This document shows, one piece after another, positions 6,439 to 14,264 of a DNA stretch of 16,478 nucleotides; within the stretch, counting starts at the first letter, position 1, and each line of letters begins with the position of its first letter. This DNA comes from CAUZFZ01 sp963579025 (GTDB taxonomy: Bacteria; Planctomycetota; Planctomycetia; Planctomycetales; Planctomycetaceae): assembly GCA_963579025.1 (NCBI GenBank), contig CAUZFZ010000201.1:1-16478 (forward strand), written 5' to 3'. The notes under the pieces are model-generated. The model had not been told where the DNA came from. It saw only the letters and a list, made by a program, of their open reading frames with translations, and did not search any database. A program made the translations under genes and the position numbers.

Positions 6439-7356
6439 ATGCTCCCCGTGGCCGAACAGGTTGATGACTGGCACGCGCAACCACTGCAGCCAGTTCCGTC
6501 GCTGGCCGAGGCCCAGCAATACTGTCGCAAGCTCGCGAGGTCACATCACGAAAACTTTCCGCTCGTCTCGTTTCTGCTGCCCAGAGGACTGCATCAGCAT
6601 TTCTTCAACGTGTACGCCTACTGTCGCTGGGCCGACGATCTGGGCGACGAGATGGGCGATTCTCAGCGGTCACTCGAGCTGCTCGCATGGTGGCGAGAGG
6701 AACTGCAGGCCTGTTATGCGGGCCAGTGCCGTCACCCAGTGTTCGTTGCACTGCAGCCGACCGTCCAGCAGTTCAACATCCCGTTGCAGCCGTTTGACGA
6801 CCTGATCTCTGCATTCGAGCAGGACCAGTCGGTGCGCGAGTATCATTCGTACGCGCAGCTTCTCGACTACTGCACGCGCAGCGCGAATCCGGTCGGCCGG
6901 ATCGTGCTTCATCTTTGCGAGCGGTTTGATGAACAGAACGCCGAATGGTCCGATGCCATTTGCAGCGGACTGCAGCTCGCTAATTTCTGGCAGGATGTCG
7001 TACGCGATCTCGACATCGGACGCATCTACCTGCCCGCCGAGGACCGTGATCGATTCGACGTCGCTCGCGAAGACCTGCTGGCGAAACGCACAACGGACCA
7101 GTTCGTCGAGCTGATGGAGTTCGAGGTCAGTCGGGCGCGCGAGCTGCTGGTCGCCGGTCTGCCTCTTGTCGCGCGACTGCCGGGGCGTTTGCAGGTCGAC
7201 ATTGAACTGTTCGCCCGCGGCGGGCTGAGGATTCTGGATCGGGTTCAGGGCATCGGGTACCGTGTCCTGGAGCAGCGACCGGTCGTCACAAAACTGGATG
7301 CGTTTCGGCTGCTCGTTCCATGCATTGGCAGAGCGTTCCTCAGAAAGCTCATTTGA
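6439..7356 (+). CDS. hpnC: Squalene synthase HpnC-type enzyme
   Basis: Seen: 305 residues of the squalene/phytoene synthase fold. The first Asp-rich motif is in YAYCRWADDLGDE (Asp66-67, Asp70, Glu71); the second is in NFWQDVVRDLDIGRIYLP (Asp186, Asp190). The opening YCRKLARSHHENFPLVSFLLP and the NFWQDVVRD wording favour HpnC over phytoene synthase. In the HpnCDE route of established literature, HpnC converts presqualene diphosphate made by HpnD to hydroxysqualene, and HpnE reduces that to squalene. There is no strong Shine-Dalgarno sequence before 6439. Its TGA overlaps the hpnD ATG by one base (TGATG), which indicates coupled translation. hpnE is not adjacent. Confidence 0.92.
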   Translation: MLPVAEQVDDWHAQPLQPVPSLAEAQQYCRKLARSHHENFPLVSFLLPRGLHQHFFNVYAYCRWADDLGDEMGDSQRSLELLAWWREELQACYAGQCRHPVFVALQPTVQQFNIPLQPFDDLISAFEQDQSVREYHSYAQLLDYCTRSANPVGRIVLHLCERFDEQNAEWSDAICSGLQLANFWQDVVRDLDIGRIYLPAEDRDRFDVAREDLLAKRTTDQFVELMEFEVSRARELLVAGLPLVARLPGRLQVDIELFARGGLRILDRVQGIGYRVLEQRPVVTKLDAFRLLVPCIGRAFLRKLI

Positions 7357-8357
7357 TGCCCGACCCGCTCGCCGATTCTTACGAATTCTGCCGGAAGCTG
7401 ACCCGGCGTACGGCGACGAATTTCTATTACTCGTTCACGGGTCTGCCACGCGACCGCTTCAAAGCGATGTGCGCTCTGTACGCGTATATGCGAGTCTGCG
7501 ACGACATCGGTGATGACGATTCGTTGCCGCTGGAGCAGCGGGCGCCGGCCCTTCAGTGGTGGCGGGATATCGTGTCCATGCGTCTCACGTCAGACGCGTC
7601 TCCATCCACACAACTTCCGGCCGCTCCATTCGTGCACGAGACGCTGCAGAATGGCGTTTCAGTATTGCCGGCCATGCAGGATTCCATGGCGAGGTTCAGC
7701 ATTCCTGTCGATTGCCTGCTGGACGTGATTACCGGAGTCGGCATGGATCTCGACGCGCACGATGGGACCGGGTCGGCGGGTACCGCTGACGCCGGCGACA
7801 TGTGTCGGTTTCAGACCTTCGAAGAACTTGCCGACTACTGCTATCACGTGGCCGGTGTCGTGGGCCGCTGTTGCATCCATGTGTGGGGCTTCACGAATCC
7901 ACGGGCGCTAACTCTGGCGATTGACTGTGGACTGGCATTTCAGCTCACCAACATTCTGCGGGACATCGCCGAGGACGCCGACAACGGACGGGTGTATCTG
8001 CCGGCCGAGGATCTCCGTCGTTTTGATTATCCCGTCGAGGCAATTCAGAGCCGTGTTGTTGACGATCGGTTTCACGACTTAATGGAATTTGAAGCCGACC
8101 GTGCGGCTGAGTACTACAGCCGATCACGGGAGCTGTTCCAGTATCTGGAACCAACCGGCCAGCCGATTCTGCAGGCGATGATGCGCATCTATGAAGGCCT
8201 GCTGACCGAGATTCGCCGATCCAATTACGACGTGTATTCTCGCCGCATCTCTTTGCCCACGTGGCGAAAGCTCCTGATTGCAACTGGGGCGGCAGTTCGG
8301 CACCGCTTGAATCCCCGGGCGAAGGAGGCAACGCCAACGACTCCCAGTGGCCCGTAG
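7356..8357 (+). CDS. hpnD: Presqualene diphosphate synthase HpnD-type enzyme
   Basis: Seen: 333 residues from ATG 7356, chosen because it overlaps the hpnC stop and removes a 12-residue antisense-like extension. The first Asp-rich motif is YAYMRVCDDIGDDD (Asp49-50, Asp53-54); the second is LTNILRDIAEDADNGRVYLP (Asp203, Asp207). HpnD joins two farnesyl diphosphates into presqualene diphosphate. It is longer than typical HpnD (about 280) because of two polar insertions (near residues 80-100 and about 130-145, AHDGTGSAGTADAGD) and a basic, Ser/Thr/Pro-rich C-terminal tail. It is the last gene of the plus-strand cluster; rsfS comes from the other strand 41 bases later. The product may feed hopanoids or C30 carotenoids. 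Confidence 0.93.
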   Translation: MPDPLADSYEFCRKLTRRTATNFYYSFTGLPRDRFKAMCALYAYMRVCDDIGDDDSLPLEQRAPALQWWRDIVSMRLTSDASPSTQLPAAPFVHETLQNGVSVLPAMQDSMARFSIPVDCLLDVITGVGMDLDAHDGTGSAGTADAGDMCRFQTFEELADYCYHVAGVVGRCCIHVWGFTNPRALTLAIDCGLAFQLTNILRDIAEDADNGRVYLPAEDLRRFDYPVEAIQSRVVDDRFHDLMEFEADRAAEYYSRSRELFQYLEPTGQPILQAMMRIYEGLLTEIRRSNYDVYSRRISLPTWRKLLIATGAAVRHRLNPRAKEATPTTPSGP

Positions 8358-8398
8358 GGCGGAGGACTCATTCAGCGGCGCCTGATCGAACAGGCGGC

Positions 8399-8779
8399 TC
8401 AGACCTGACGTTCGAGACGCGGTGCGTCGGCCCAGAGGCTTTCCAGGTCGTAGAGTTCACGGCCTTCGGGCGAGAAGACATGCAGCACGGCATCGCCGTA
8501 GTCGTGGAGCAGCCAGACACTCTCGGCATCAGCGCCTTCTGAACCCAGTCGCGGCTGGCCGCGCTTCTTCATGATGCGGTCAACTTCTTCGCCGAGTGCT
8601 CGACCCTGACGGTTGCTGGTGGCCGTGGTCACAACGAAGTAGTCACAAATCGACGTGATACTCCGCATGTCCAGGATGGCGGTATCAGCCCCGCGGTAGT
8701 CGTCGGCAATCTGCGCAATCAGGCGAGCGATTTCGAGAGTCTCATCAGTCCTGGTATCTTCGGTCACGCTCGCACTCAT
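8399..8779 (-). CDS. rsfS: Ribosomal silencing factor RsfS
   Basis: Binds protein uL14 of the large subunit and blocks subunit joining when nutrients are scarce. Seen: 126 residues, typical size for the family (DUF143). Family core: CDYFVVTTATSNRQGRALGE at about 45-64 and WLLHDYGDAVLHVFSPEGRE at 89-108, ending DLESLWADAP. In many bacteria the gene sits beside nadD; here it lies 57 bases downstream of hppA on the same strand and may be read from the hppA transcript. It converges with hpnD across a 41-bp gap with no clear terminator. Confidence 0.95.
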   Translation of the reverse strand: MSASVTEDTRTDETLEIARLIAQIADDYRGADTAILDMRSITSICDYFVVTTATSNRQGRALGEEVDRIMKKRGQPRLGSEGADAESVWLLHDYGDAVLHVFSPEGRELYDLESLWADAPRLERQV

Positions 8780-8836
8780 AATCAGGAACCCTGGAAAGCA
8801 ACTGGTCCAGCCTTCAGGGCCGCGGAAAAGCCAGTC

Positions 8837-11422
8837 TTAGAAAAAGTTGAACATGTAATACTTGACGACCAGCCCGGCGAAGACCACCGAAACCATACTC
8901 ATGAGTTTGATGAGGATATTCAGGGCCGGGCCACTGGTGTCCTTGAACGGGTCGCCAACGGTATCACCGACGACGGTCGCCTTGTGAGCCTCGGTGCCTT
9001 TGCCACCGTGAGCACCCGACTCAACGTACTTCTTGGCGTTGTCCCAGGCTCCACCCGCATTGGCCATCATGATGGCTACAGCGAATCCCGTGGTGAGACC
9101 ACCCGCCAGCATGCCCATGACTCCGGCCACACCCAACGTCAAACCCACTGCGATGGGCACCAGCAGGCCAAGGAGTGACGGGATGACCATCTCACGCTGA
9201 GCAGCCGACGTACTGATGGCGACACAGGATGCATACTCCGGTTCACCGGTGCCTTCCATGATTCCGGGTATTTCACGGAACTGACGTCGAACTTCCTCCA
9301 CCATCGCACCGGCCGCTCGGCCGACGGCTTTCATGGTCATGGCACAGAACACAAAGCACAGCATCACTCCCATGAACATGCCGACCAGCACGCGCGGGTT
9401 CATGATGGTGACATTGTAGAAGTTAACGAAGTCAGGAATCGTGGCTTTGCGATTGCTGACAACGGCCCCCTGATGCGACAGTTGGTCAAGGTCAACACCA
9501 GCAATCTTGTCTCCCGGACGCGCCGCGTGCATTTTCGCGAGTGCTGTACCCGCCTCAATGCTGCGCTGCGGCATCAGCAGCCAGGGTTCAGGAGCCGCAC
9601 CTTCGTGTTCGACGACTGCAATAACTCCTCTACCGACTTTGACGATCTCGGTATCCGCAGGCTCCGCCGAGTATGCCACCTGGCCTTCGAACTCCGCCGC
9701 CCAACGATCGAAACCAACGCGGACTTCTTCCACATAAGCCGCCAGCAACGCCAGCGCGGTCAGGGCCGCAGAGCCGATCGCAAACCCCTTGCCTGTCGCA
9801 GCGGTTGTATTTCCAAGACTGTCGAGCGCATCAGTCCGTTCACGAACTGTCGGGTCCTGGCCACTCATTTGCGCGTTGCCGCCCGCGTTATCGGCGATCG
9901 GACCGTACGCGTCTGTTGCCAGTGTGATGCCAAGCGTACTAAGCATGCCGACGGCAGCGATGGCCACGCCGTACAGGCCGATGGCAAACAGCTGTGGCTC
10001 GTCGTAGTCGAATCCGGTGCAGGCACCAAACGCCGTCAGAATCGAAATTCCGATGACCACAATGGGAACCCAGACGCTGTAAAAGCCTTCCGCAATACCC
10101 GCAATGATGACGGTCGCCGGACCCGTGACGCCCTGGTCAGCGATCCGTTTCGTGGGAGCATACTCCTCACTCGTTGAGTACTCCGTCCAGCGGCCGATGA
10201 TCACACCAGCAGCCAGACCGGTACAAATCGCCCAGAAGACGCCGAAGAGACTGTTTCCTGTTGGCAGCAGAGAATCCGAGGGGATACCAGAGTTCTGAGA
10301 CGGACCAACCAGCATCAGATAGACAAGTCCCGCAGCGACGACCGCAACCGCGACACTGCTCGCATTGATGCCCTTGGCCAGCGCACTCAGCAGGTTCCGC
10401 TGTGTGGCGCCCTCTTCGGCCCGAACGAGGTAGATCCCCATAATCGACAACGCGATACCGGCGGCAGCCAGAACCATCGGCAACAGCAGCATCATGTACT
10501 GCATCTGTGGATAGCCGGAGTACGCTGCCACGCCCAGAGCGGCACTGGCCAGAATCGAACCGCAATAGGATTCGTACAGGTCAGCCCCCATACCTGCCAC
10601 GTCGCCAACGTTGTCTCCGACATTATCAGCGATGGTCGCCGGGTTACGAGGATCGTCTTCGGGAATGCCAGCTTCGACTTTCCCGACCAGGTCGGCACCG
10701 ACGTCGGCCGCCTTGGTAAAGATGCCACCGCCGACGCGGGCGAACAGTGCCTGACTGCTGGCCCCCATACCGAAGCACAGCATCGTCACAGTGATCTCTT
10801 CCAGCGGCATGTCCGGCACGATCCAGTTGAGGACGGCGAACCAGACGCAGATATCCAGCAGCCCGAGCCCGACCACAACCAGTCCCATGACCGCGCCGCT
10901 GCGAAATGCGACCTGCAGGCCCTGATTGAGTGATTGCTTGCAGGCCTGGGTCGTGCGTGAACTGGCGAGGGTCGCGGTCTTCATGCCGAACCAACCGGCC
11001 AGACCTGAGAAGAAACCGCCCGTCACGAAGGCGAAGGGCACCCAGTGAGATTGCGCGTTGAATACAAATGCGACGATGGCCAGCAGGATGCTGACGACAA
11101 CGAAGAAAACGGCAACAATTCGGTACTGCTGCTTGAGATACGCGTCGGCTCCCTCGCGAACATAGTCCGCGATTTTCACCATGGTTTCGTCGCCCTCATC
11201 CTGAGCGACCACCCACTTGAAGAACTTGCGGGCAAAGAACAGTGCCAGCAACGAGCCGAGCAGACAGACCACCCAGGCAAACACGATCGGCGTCTGATTC
11301 AACTGGAGTGCTTCACCCTCCTGGGCGAGCGCTTCCAGCGGCACGGCGAGCACGCTGAAGCAGATCGTGGCGAGAATTGTGAGAAAACGATTGACCTGGC
11401 GGGCACCTGAAAAGCGGCTCAT
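8837..11422 (-). CDS. hppA: Membrane pyrophosphatase, K+-dependent type, with insertion
   Basis: Couples pyrophosphate hydrolysis to H+ and/or Na+ export across the membrane. Seen: 861 residues from ATG 11422 (a TTG at 11446 would add eight), against about 700 for typical bacterial members. Active-site motifs: GKVEAGIPEDDPRNP (about 248-261), DNVGDNVGD (266-274), TDAYGPIADNAGG and GDTVGDPFKDTSGP (about 819-832). The cation site reads GNTTAATGKG, with Ala541 and Gly544, as in K+-dependent members. Glu284 in DLYESY sits where Na+-pumping members carry their gating Glu. A segment at about 565-667 (nt 9422-9730) is extra. The first about 33 residues look like a signal peptide. rsfS follows in the same direction; there are 277 bases upstream to the SDR gene. 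Confidence 0.97.
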   Translation of the reverse strand: MSRFSGARQVNRFLTILATICFSVLAVPLEALAQEGEALQLNQTPIVFAWVVCLLGSLLALFFARKFFKWVVAQDEGDETMVKIADYVREGADAYLKQQYRIVAVFFVVVSILLAIVAFVFNAQSHWVPFAFVTGGFFSGLAGWFGMKTATLASSRTTQACKQSLNQGLQVAFRSGAVMGLVVVGLGLLDICVWFAVLNWIVPDMPLEEITVTMLCFGMGASSQALFARVGGGIFTKAADVGADLVGKVEAGIPEDDPRNPATIADNVGDNVGDVAGMGADLYESYCGSILASAALGVAAYSGYPQMQYMMLLLPMVLAAAGIALSIMGIYLVRAEEGATQRNLLSALAKGINASSVAVAVVAAGLVYLMLVGPSQNSGIPSDSLLPTGNSLFGVFWAICTGLAAGVIIGRWTEYSTSEEYAPTKRIADQGVTGPATVIIAGIAEGFYSVWVPIVVIGISILTAFGACTGFDYDEPQLFAIGLYGVAIAAVGMLSTLGITLATDAYGPIADNAGGNAQMSGQDPTVRERTDALDSLGNTTAATGKGFAIGSAALTALALLAAYVEEVRVGFDRWAAEFEGQVAYSAEPADTEIVKVGRGVIAVVEHEGAAPEPWLLMPQRSIEAGTALAKMHAARPGDKIAGVDLDQLSHQGAVVSNRKATIPDFVNFYNVTIMNPRVLVGMFMGVMLCFVFCAMTMKAVGRAAGAMVEEVRRQFREIPGIMEGTGEPEYASCVAISTSAAQREMVIPSLLGLLVPIAVGLTLGVAGVMGMLAGGLTTGFAVAIMMANAGGAWDNAKKYVESGAHGGKGTEAHKATVVGDTVGDPFKDTSGPALNILIKLMSMVSVVFAGLVVKYYMFNFF

Positions 11423-11500
11423 CCTGACGGTTCCAGTCCTGCTCAACGGGTTGTCTTGAGTTGACCTGATGCGGATTGCGAGGGCTCAGTCAGTGTTGAG

Positions 11501-11526
11501 CAGCAGGTTTCCGCAGAAACGTGCTG
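11501..11526. promoter_or_regulatory. Dyad upstream of hppA
   Basis: CAGCA-G-GTTTC, loop CGCA, GAAAC-G-TGCTG: two 5-bp arms separated by one G-G mismatch, about 80 bases upstream of the hppA ATG. No T-run follows on either strand, so it is a poor terminator and could be an operator or leader hairpin. A second small hairpin, GCCCCG-GCG-CGGGGC at 11539-11553, lies beside it. The rest of the 277-nt gap (11423-11699) shows nothing I can name. Confidence 0.25.
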
Positions 11527-11699
11527 AAACAGGCCCGAGCCCCGGCGCGGGGCGGCGAGTGTAATTGGCCATTTGCCATTGTCAACGACCGCAAAGCCAC
11601 CTACGCCGACTGCTGCTACGCCCGGTTTTCATCAAGCATCGGCACGATTCCGTGGAACGTGCTGACTGTCGCTGCCGCGTCGTGTCGCGGGCTGGGAAG

Positions 11700-12836
11700 T
11701 TAAGATGCCTCGACGGCCGGGCGCGGTGCGTCCTTGAAGCGGAAGTCCATTTCAATGGCCTTTTCCGCCATCATCAGCAGCATGTTCCTGTCGACGTTCG
11801 GACACGCCAGATGTGGTGCCGCGGCTGCGGTGTTTCGGCTGTCGAATTTCGGATCGTCTCGCCAGTAGGACTCGTATACGCGGAGATGCTCGTAGAAAAG
11901 TTGTTCGACCTCTGTCGGGTTCTCAACTTCCGCCCCATAGCCGTGAAACACAGATCCCTTGAAGCCATACGCGTCTTCCAGCACGTCGCGGACAACACTG
12001 ACTCCGGTCGGTTGCGAAGGCGTCAGGTGATAGGTCTCACCATGAAACTGGCGGTTCGTGAAAATGTGGGAAATCACAGCCGACACCCAGTCCACCGGCA
12101 CAAGATTCTTGTTCTCGGTGCCGTCCAGAGTCACCCGGGTCAATTCATCGGTCGGTCGCCCAAGTTCAGCGTCCTGCGCTTTGACCAGTGTGTAGGCCAG
12201 GTGCAAAGTCGCATAGAACCCATGAAATGTCGTGGTAAACCCATTCGTCGAATCACCGACAATGATTGCCGGGCGGTACACCGTTGGCGGACTCAGGAAG
12301 TCGGCATCACGCACCATCTCTTCAGCCGTGACCTTGCTTCGTTCGTAGTCGTTGCCCAATTCCTGCCCGACGTTGAGTTCGGTTTCAAGAACAGTGCCCG
12401 TGCGACGTCCGCACACGTATGAGGTCGACACCTGGTGAAAATCCCGAATGCCGGTTTCACGGCAGACATCCAGCACGTGGCCGGTGCCTTTGACGTTTGA
12501 CCGCCAGGGTTCGCCTTCAGGGTCGGTGCTGATAAATGCCAGACTCGCGGCGTTGTGCAGCATGCTGTCGCAGTTTTCGCCAACCCAGGCGAGGTCGTCA
12601 TCGCTCAGCCCCAGTCGGTCTTCGCTCAGGTCACCTTCCATCACGTGCGGACGCGGCAACTCCTCGCCCAGGACGCGATCCCAGGTCCCCATCAGCTCGG
12701 CGACCCGTTCCTCGGCGCTCTTGCGTCGGGATCGACGGACAACGACAGCGACCTGAACACCGGCATGGGCCAGATCGCGGAGCAGGTAACGTCCCAGCAG
12801 ACCGGTAGCGCCGGTCAACAACACCTGGTAGTTCAT
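11700..12836 (-). CDS. Thioester-reductase-like extended SDR protein
   Basis: Seen: 378 residues. The Rossmann start VLLTGATGLLGRYLLRDL carries the NAD(P)-binding G-x-x-G-x-x-G at 9-15, with VVVRRSRRKSAEER after strand 2, whose arginines suggest NADPH. The SDR catalytic set is present: STS at 137-139 and Y164-x3-K168 in DYERSKVTAEE. LHNAASLAFIS and VYRPAIIVGDSTNG match the male-sterility/NAD_binding_4 class that includes carboxylic acid reductase R-domains and fatty acyl-CoA reductases. There is no adenylation or carrier domain, so it is a stand-alone reductase. Substrate unknown: a fatty acyl thioester or a sugar/lipid intermediate would fit. No strong Shine-Dalgarno is visible before 12836. 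It precedes hppA by 277 bases on the same strand. Confidence 0.88.
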   Translation of the reverse strand: MNYQVLLTGATGLLGRYLLRDLAHAGVQVAVVVRRSRRKSAEERVAELMGTWDRVLGEELPRPHVMEGDLSEDRLGLSDDDLAWVGENCDSMLHNAASLAFISTDPEGEPWRSNVKGTGHVLDVCRETGIRDFHQVSTSYVCGRRTGTVLETELNVGQELGNDYERSKVTAEEMVRDADFLSPPTVYRPAIIVGDSTNGFTTTFHGFYATLHLAYTLVKAQDAELGRPTDELTRVTLDGTENKNLVPVDWVSAVISHIFTNRQFHGETYHLTPSQPTGVSVVRDVLEDAYGFKGSVFHGYGAEVENPTEVEQLFYEHLRVYESYWRDDPKFDSRNTAAAAPHLACPNVDRNMLLMMAEKAIEMDFRFKDAPRPAVEAS

Positions 12837-13241
12837 GGAATGGCTCTAAGCGTGACGGAAGTCCACTGCCGTGAAGTCCAAAAGCGGCGGCAGCAGGCAG
12901 GATGGTGGGTAAACAAAGTGACCCGGGATGGCTCCGTCCGAGCGGAGGTTTCCAGTGTACGAATCCGGAACGCATTATCAATCAACCGCGTAACACGTGA
13001 CGTCAAGTTCCCGACGCCGCGCTCTCCTGATCGCATATACCGGCAGATTCGGACAATTTCACAGGAGACACCTGGCCCACGAACTCGCTGCCCATCGGTT
13101 CCAGGAATTGTCAGGACGCCGATCAATCAGGGTCTGATCCGCGAACTTCTGGCGGGGGGCCATCAGCCGTGGCGGAACATTGTCGTCGAGTTGAAAGACG
13201 TCGATTGATGCCTGCGACTGCCGGTGAATTACGCCGACCGG
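12837..13241. other. 405-nt intergenic region between DUF1559 array and SDR gene
   Basis: This gap contains the end of the DUF1559 transcript and the start of the SDR gene. I see no clear intrinsic terminator: CCGGT/ACCGG around 13222 is only a 5-bp stem with no T-run. I also see no good promoter. Overlapping palindromes CACGTG and GACGTC occur near 12994-13004. A plus-strand open frame crosses the gap to 13208, but it is a continuation of antisense sequence and has no start of its own. Confidence 0.5.
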
Positions 13242-14264
13242 TCAAAACTCTCCCGGCGGCACGCCGTCTGCGCGGCGCATCAGATTAACGAGGACCCGGC
13301 GGTCGATGGACTCGCTGACGAACTTGACCGAACCGTCGGCCAGCAGGATGTGACATCCCTGGGGGTGACGACTGCTGAATCCTGGACTGACCCGTTGAGA
13401 CTCACCCAGCGGCTCGCCATCGGCCGTCACGTTGATGCCGAAGACAGCCAGCGCACCAGGTTGCTCGGCCGTTCCCAACCCAGTCGGCACACCCACGCGG
13501 TTGAGCAGCGACATATCGGCGACGTCGCCGCTGGTGACCGTCGCGACAAGCGAAAGCGGACTGACCGTCCCAACTTTCGGAATGCCCGACCAGTAGGAAT
13601 TGAAGCTGCCCTCGACACCATGCTCCGGCCAGTCACGTCCCTTGGCCGGCAGTCGCCGTTCGCCCACAAGCACGGTGTTCGATATGCCGTCCGTGATATA
13701 TTTCATTGAGACATTCGTATTGCAGCCGAAGATACCGTGTACGTACCAACCGCGATCCGGATGGTTGAGAGGTCCAAAGCCAGACGGCAGGCCGACGCCA
13801 AAGTTACCCACGTAACTTGTCGGACCGGGCCCTGCGGCGGATGGATGGGCGTCTGAGTCGTTTGGGCATTGGTATCCAGGTAATGATCTGCTCACGACGT
13901 GCTGCTGCGCGTCGCCTTCGATCGTGTCGCTTCCGAAGGGCTCATTGAAATTGATCTGCCGGAAAAGGGGTTGCTGGTCCATATATGGCAGAATCCGCGT
14001 CCCCCAGCCGTAGGCACCGCGGCTTTCAATCGCGTCCTCAGGGGGACGAACAGCAACCCACCCAGGAGGAAACGTGCTGTTGACGTCGTGATAGTTGTGC
14101 AATGCCAGGCCAAGCTGCTTCAGGTTGCGCTTACATTGTGAACCTCTGGCCCGGACGCGGCCGCGGTTCATCGTCGGCATCAGCAATGCGAACAGCGCCA
14201 CGAGAATGACGAGAACAACAACAACATCCAGGAGTGTGCGGCCGCGTCGAGTGTTCCTGTACAT
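13242..14264 (-). CDS. DUF1559 prepilin-like protein, copy 1 (last in array)
   Basis: Seen: 340 residues. The N-terminal pseudopilin-like segment RRGRTLLDVVVVLVILVALFALLMP is followed by QCKRNLKQLGLALHNYHDV, the family hallmark, then FPPGWVAV, YVGNFGVG and GIFG. The C-terminal H-x9-DG motif is in FSSRHPQGCHILLADGSVKF (about 296-315). The family is hugely expanded in planctomycetes and is thought to be exported via the prepilin peptidase; molecular function is unknown. The start at 14264 has AAGGAG seven bases upstream. The prepilin signature is altered: residue +1 is Arg instead of Phe and +5 is Asp instead of Glu. It is about 80% identical to copy 2, with which it shares long identical DNA blocks. 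Confidence 0.95.
   Translation of the reverse strand: MYRNTRRGRTLLDVVVVLVILVALFALLMPTMNRGRVRARGSQCKRNLKQLGLALHNYHDVNSTFPPGWVAVRPPEDAIESRGAYGWGTRILPYMDQQPLFRQINFNEPFGSDTIEGDAQQHVVSRSLPGYQCPNDSDAHPSAAGPGPTSYVGNFGVGLPSGFGPLNHPDRGWYVHGIFGCNTNVSMKYITDGISNTVLVGERRLPAKGRDWPEHGVEGSFNSYWSGIPKVGTVSPLSLVATVTSGDVADMSLLNRVGVPTGLGTAEQPGALAVFGINVTADGEPLGESQRVSPGFSSRHPQGCHILLADGSVKFVSESIDRRVLVNLMRRADGVPPGEF

Noticed and set aside
8378..8396. Hairpin between hpnD and rsfS as a terminator
   Set aside because: Only about six base pairs (CGCCTG/CAGGCG) and no T-run on either strand.
12555..13208. 217-residue plus-strand open frame ending in the 405-nt gap
   Set aside because: Most of it is antisense to the SDR gene. 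The tail (LIRELLAGGHQPWRNIVVEL) looked protein-like for a moment, but it has no start codon or ribosome-binding site of its own.
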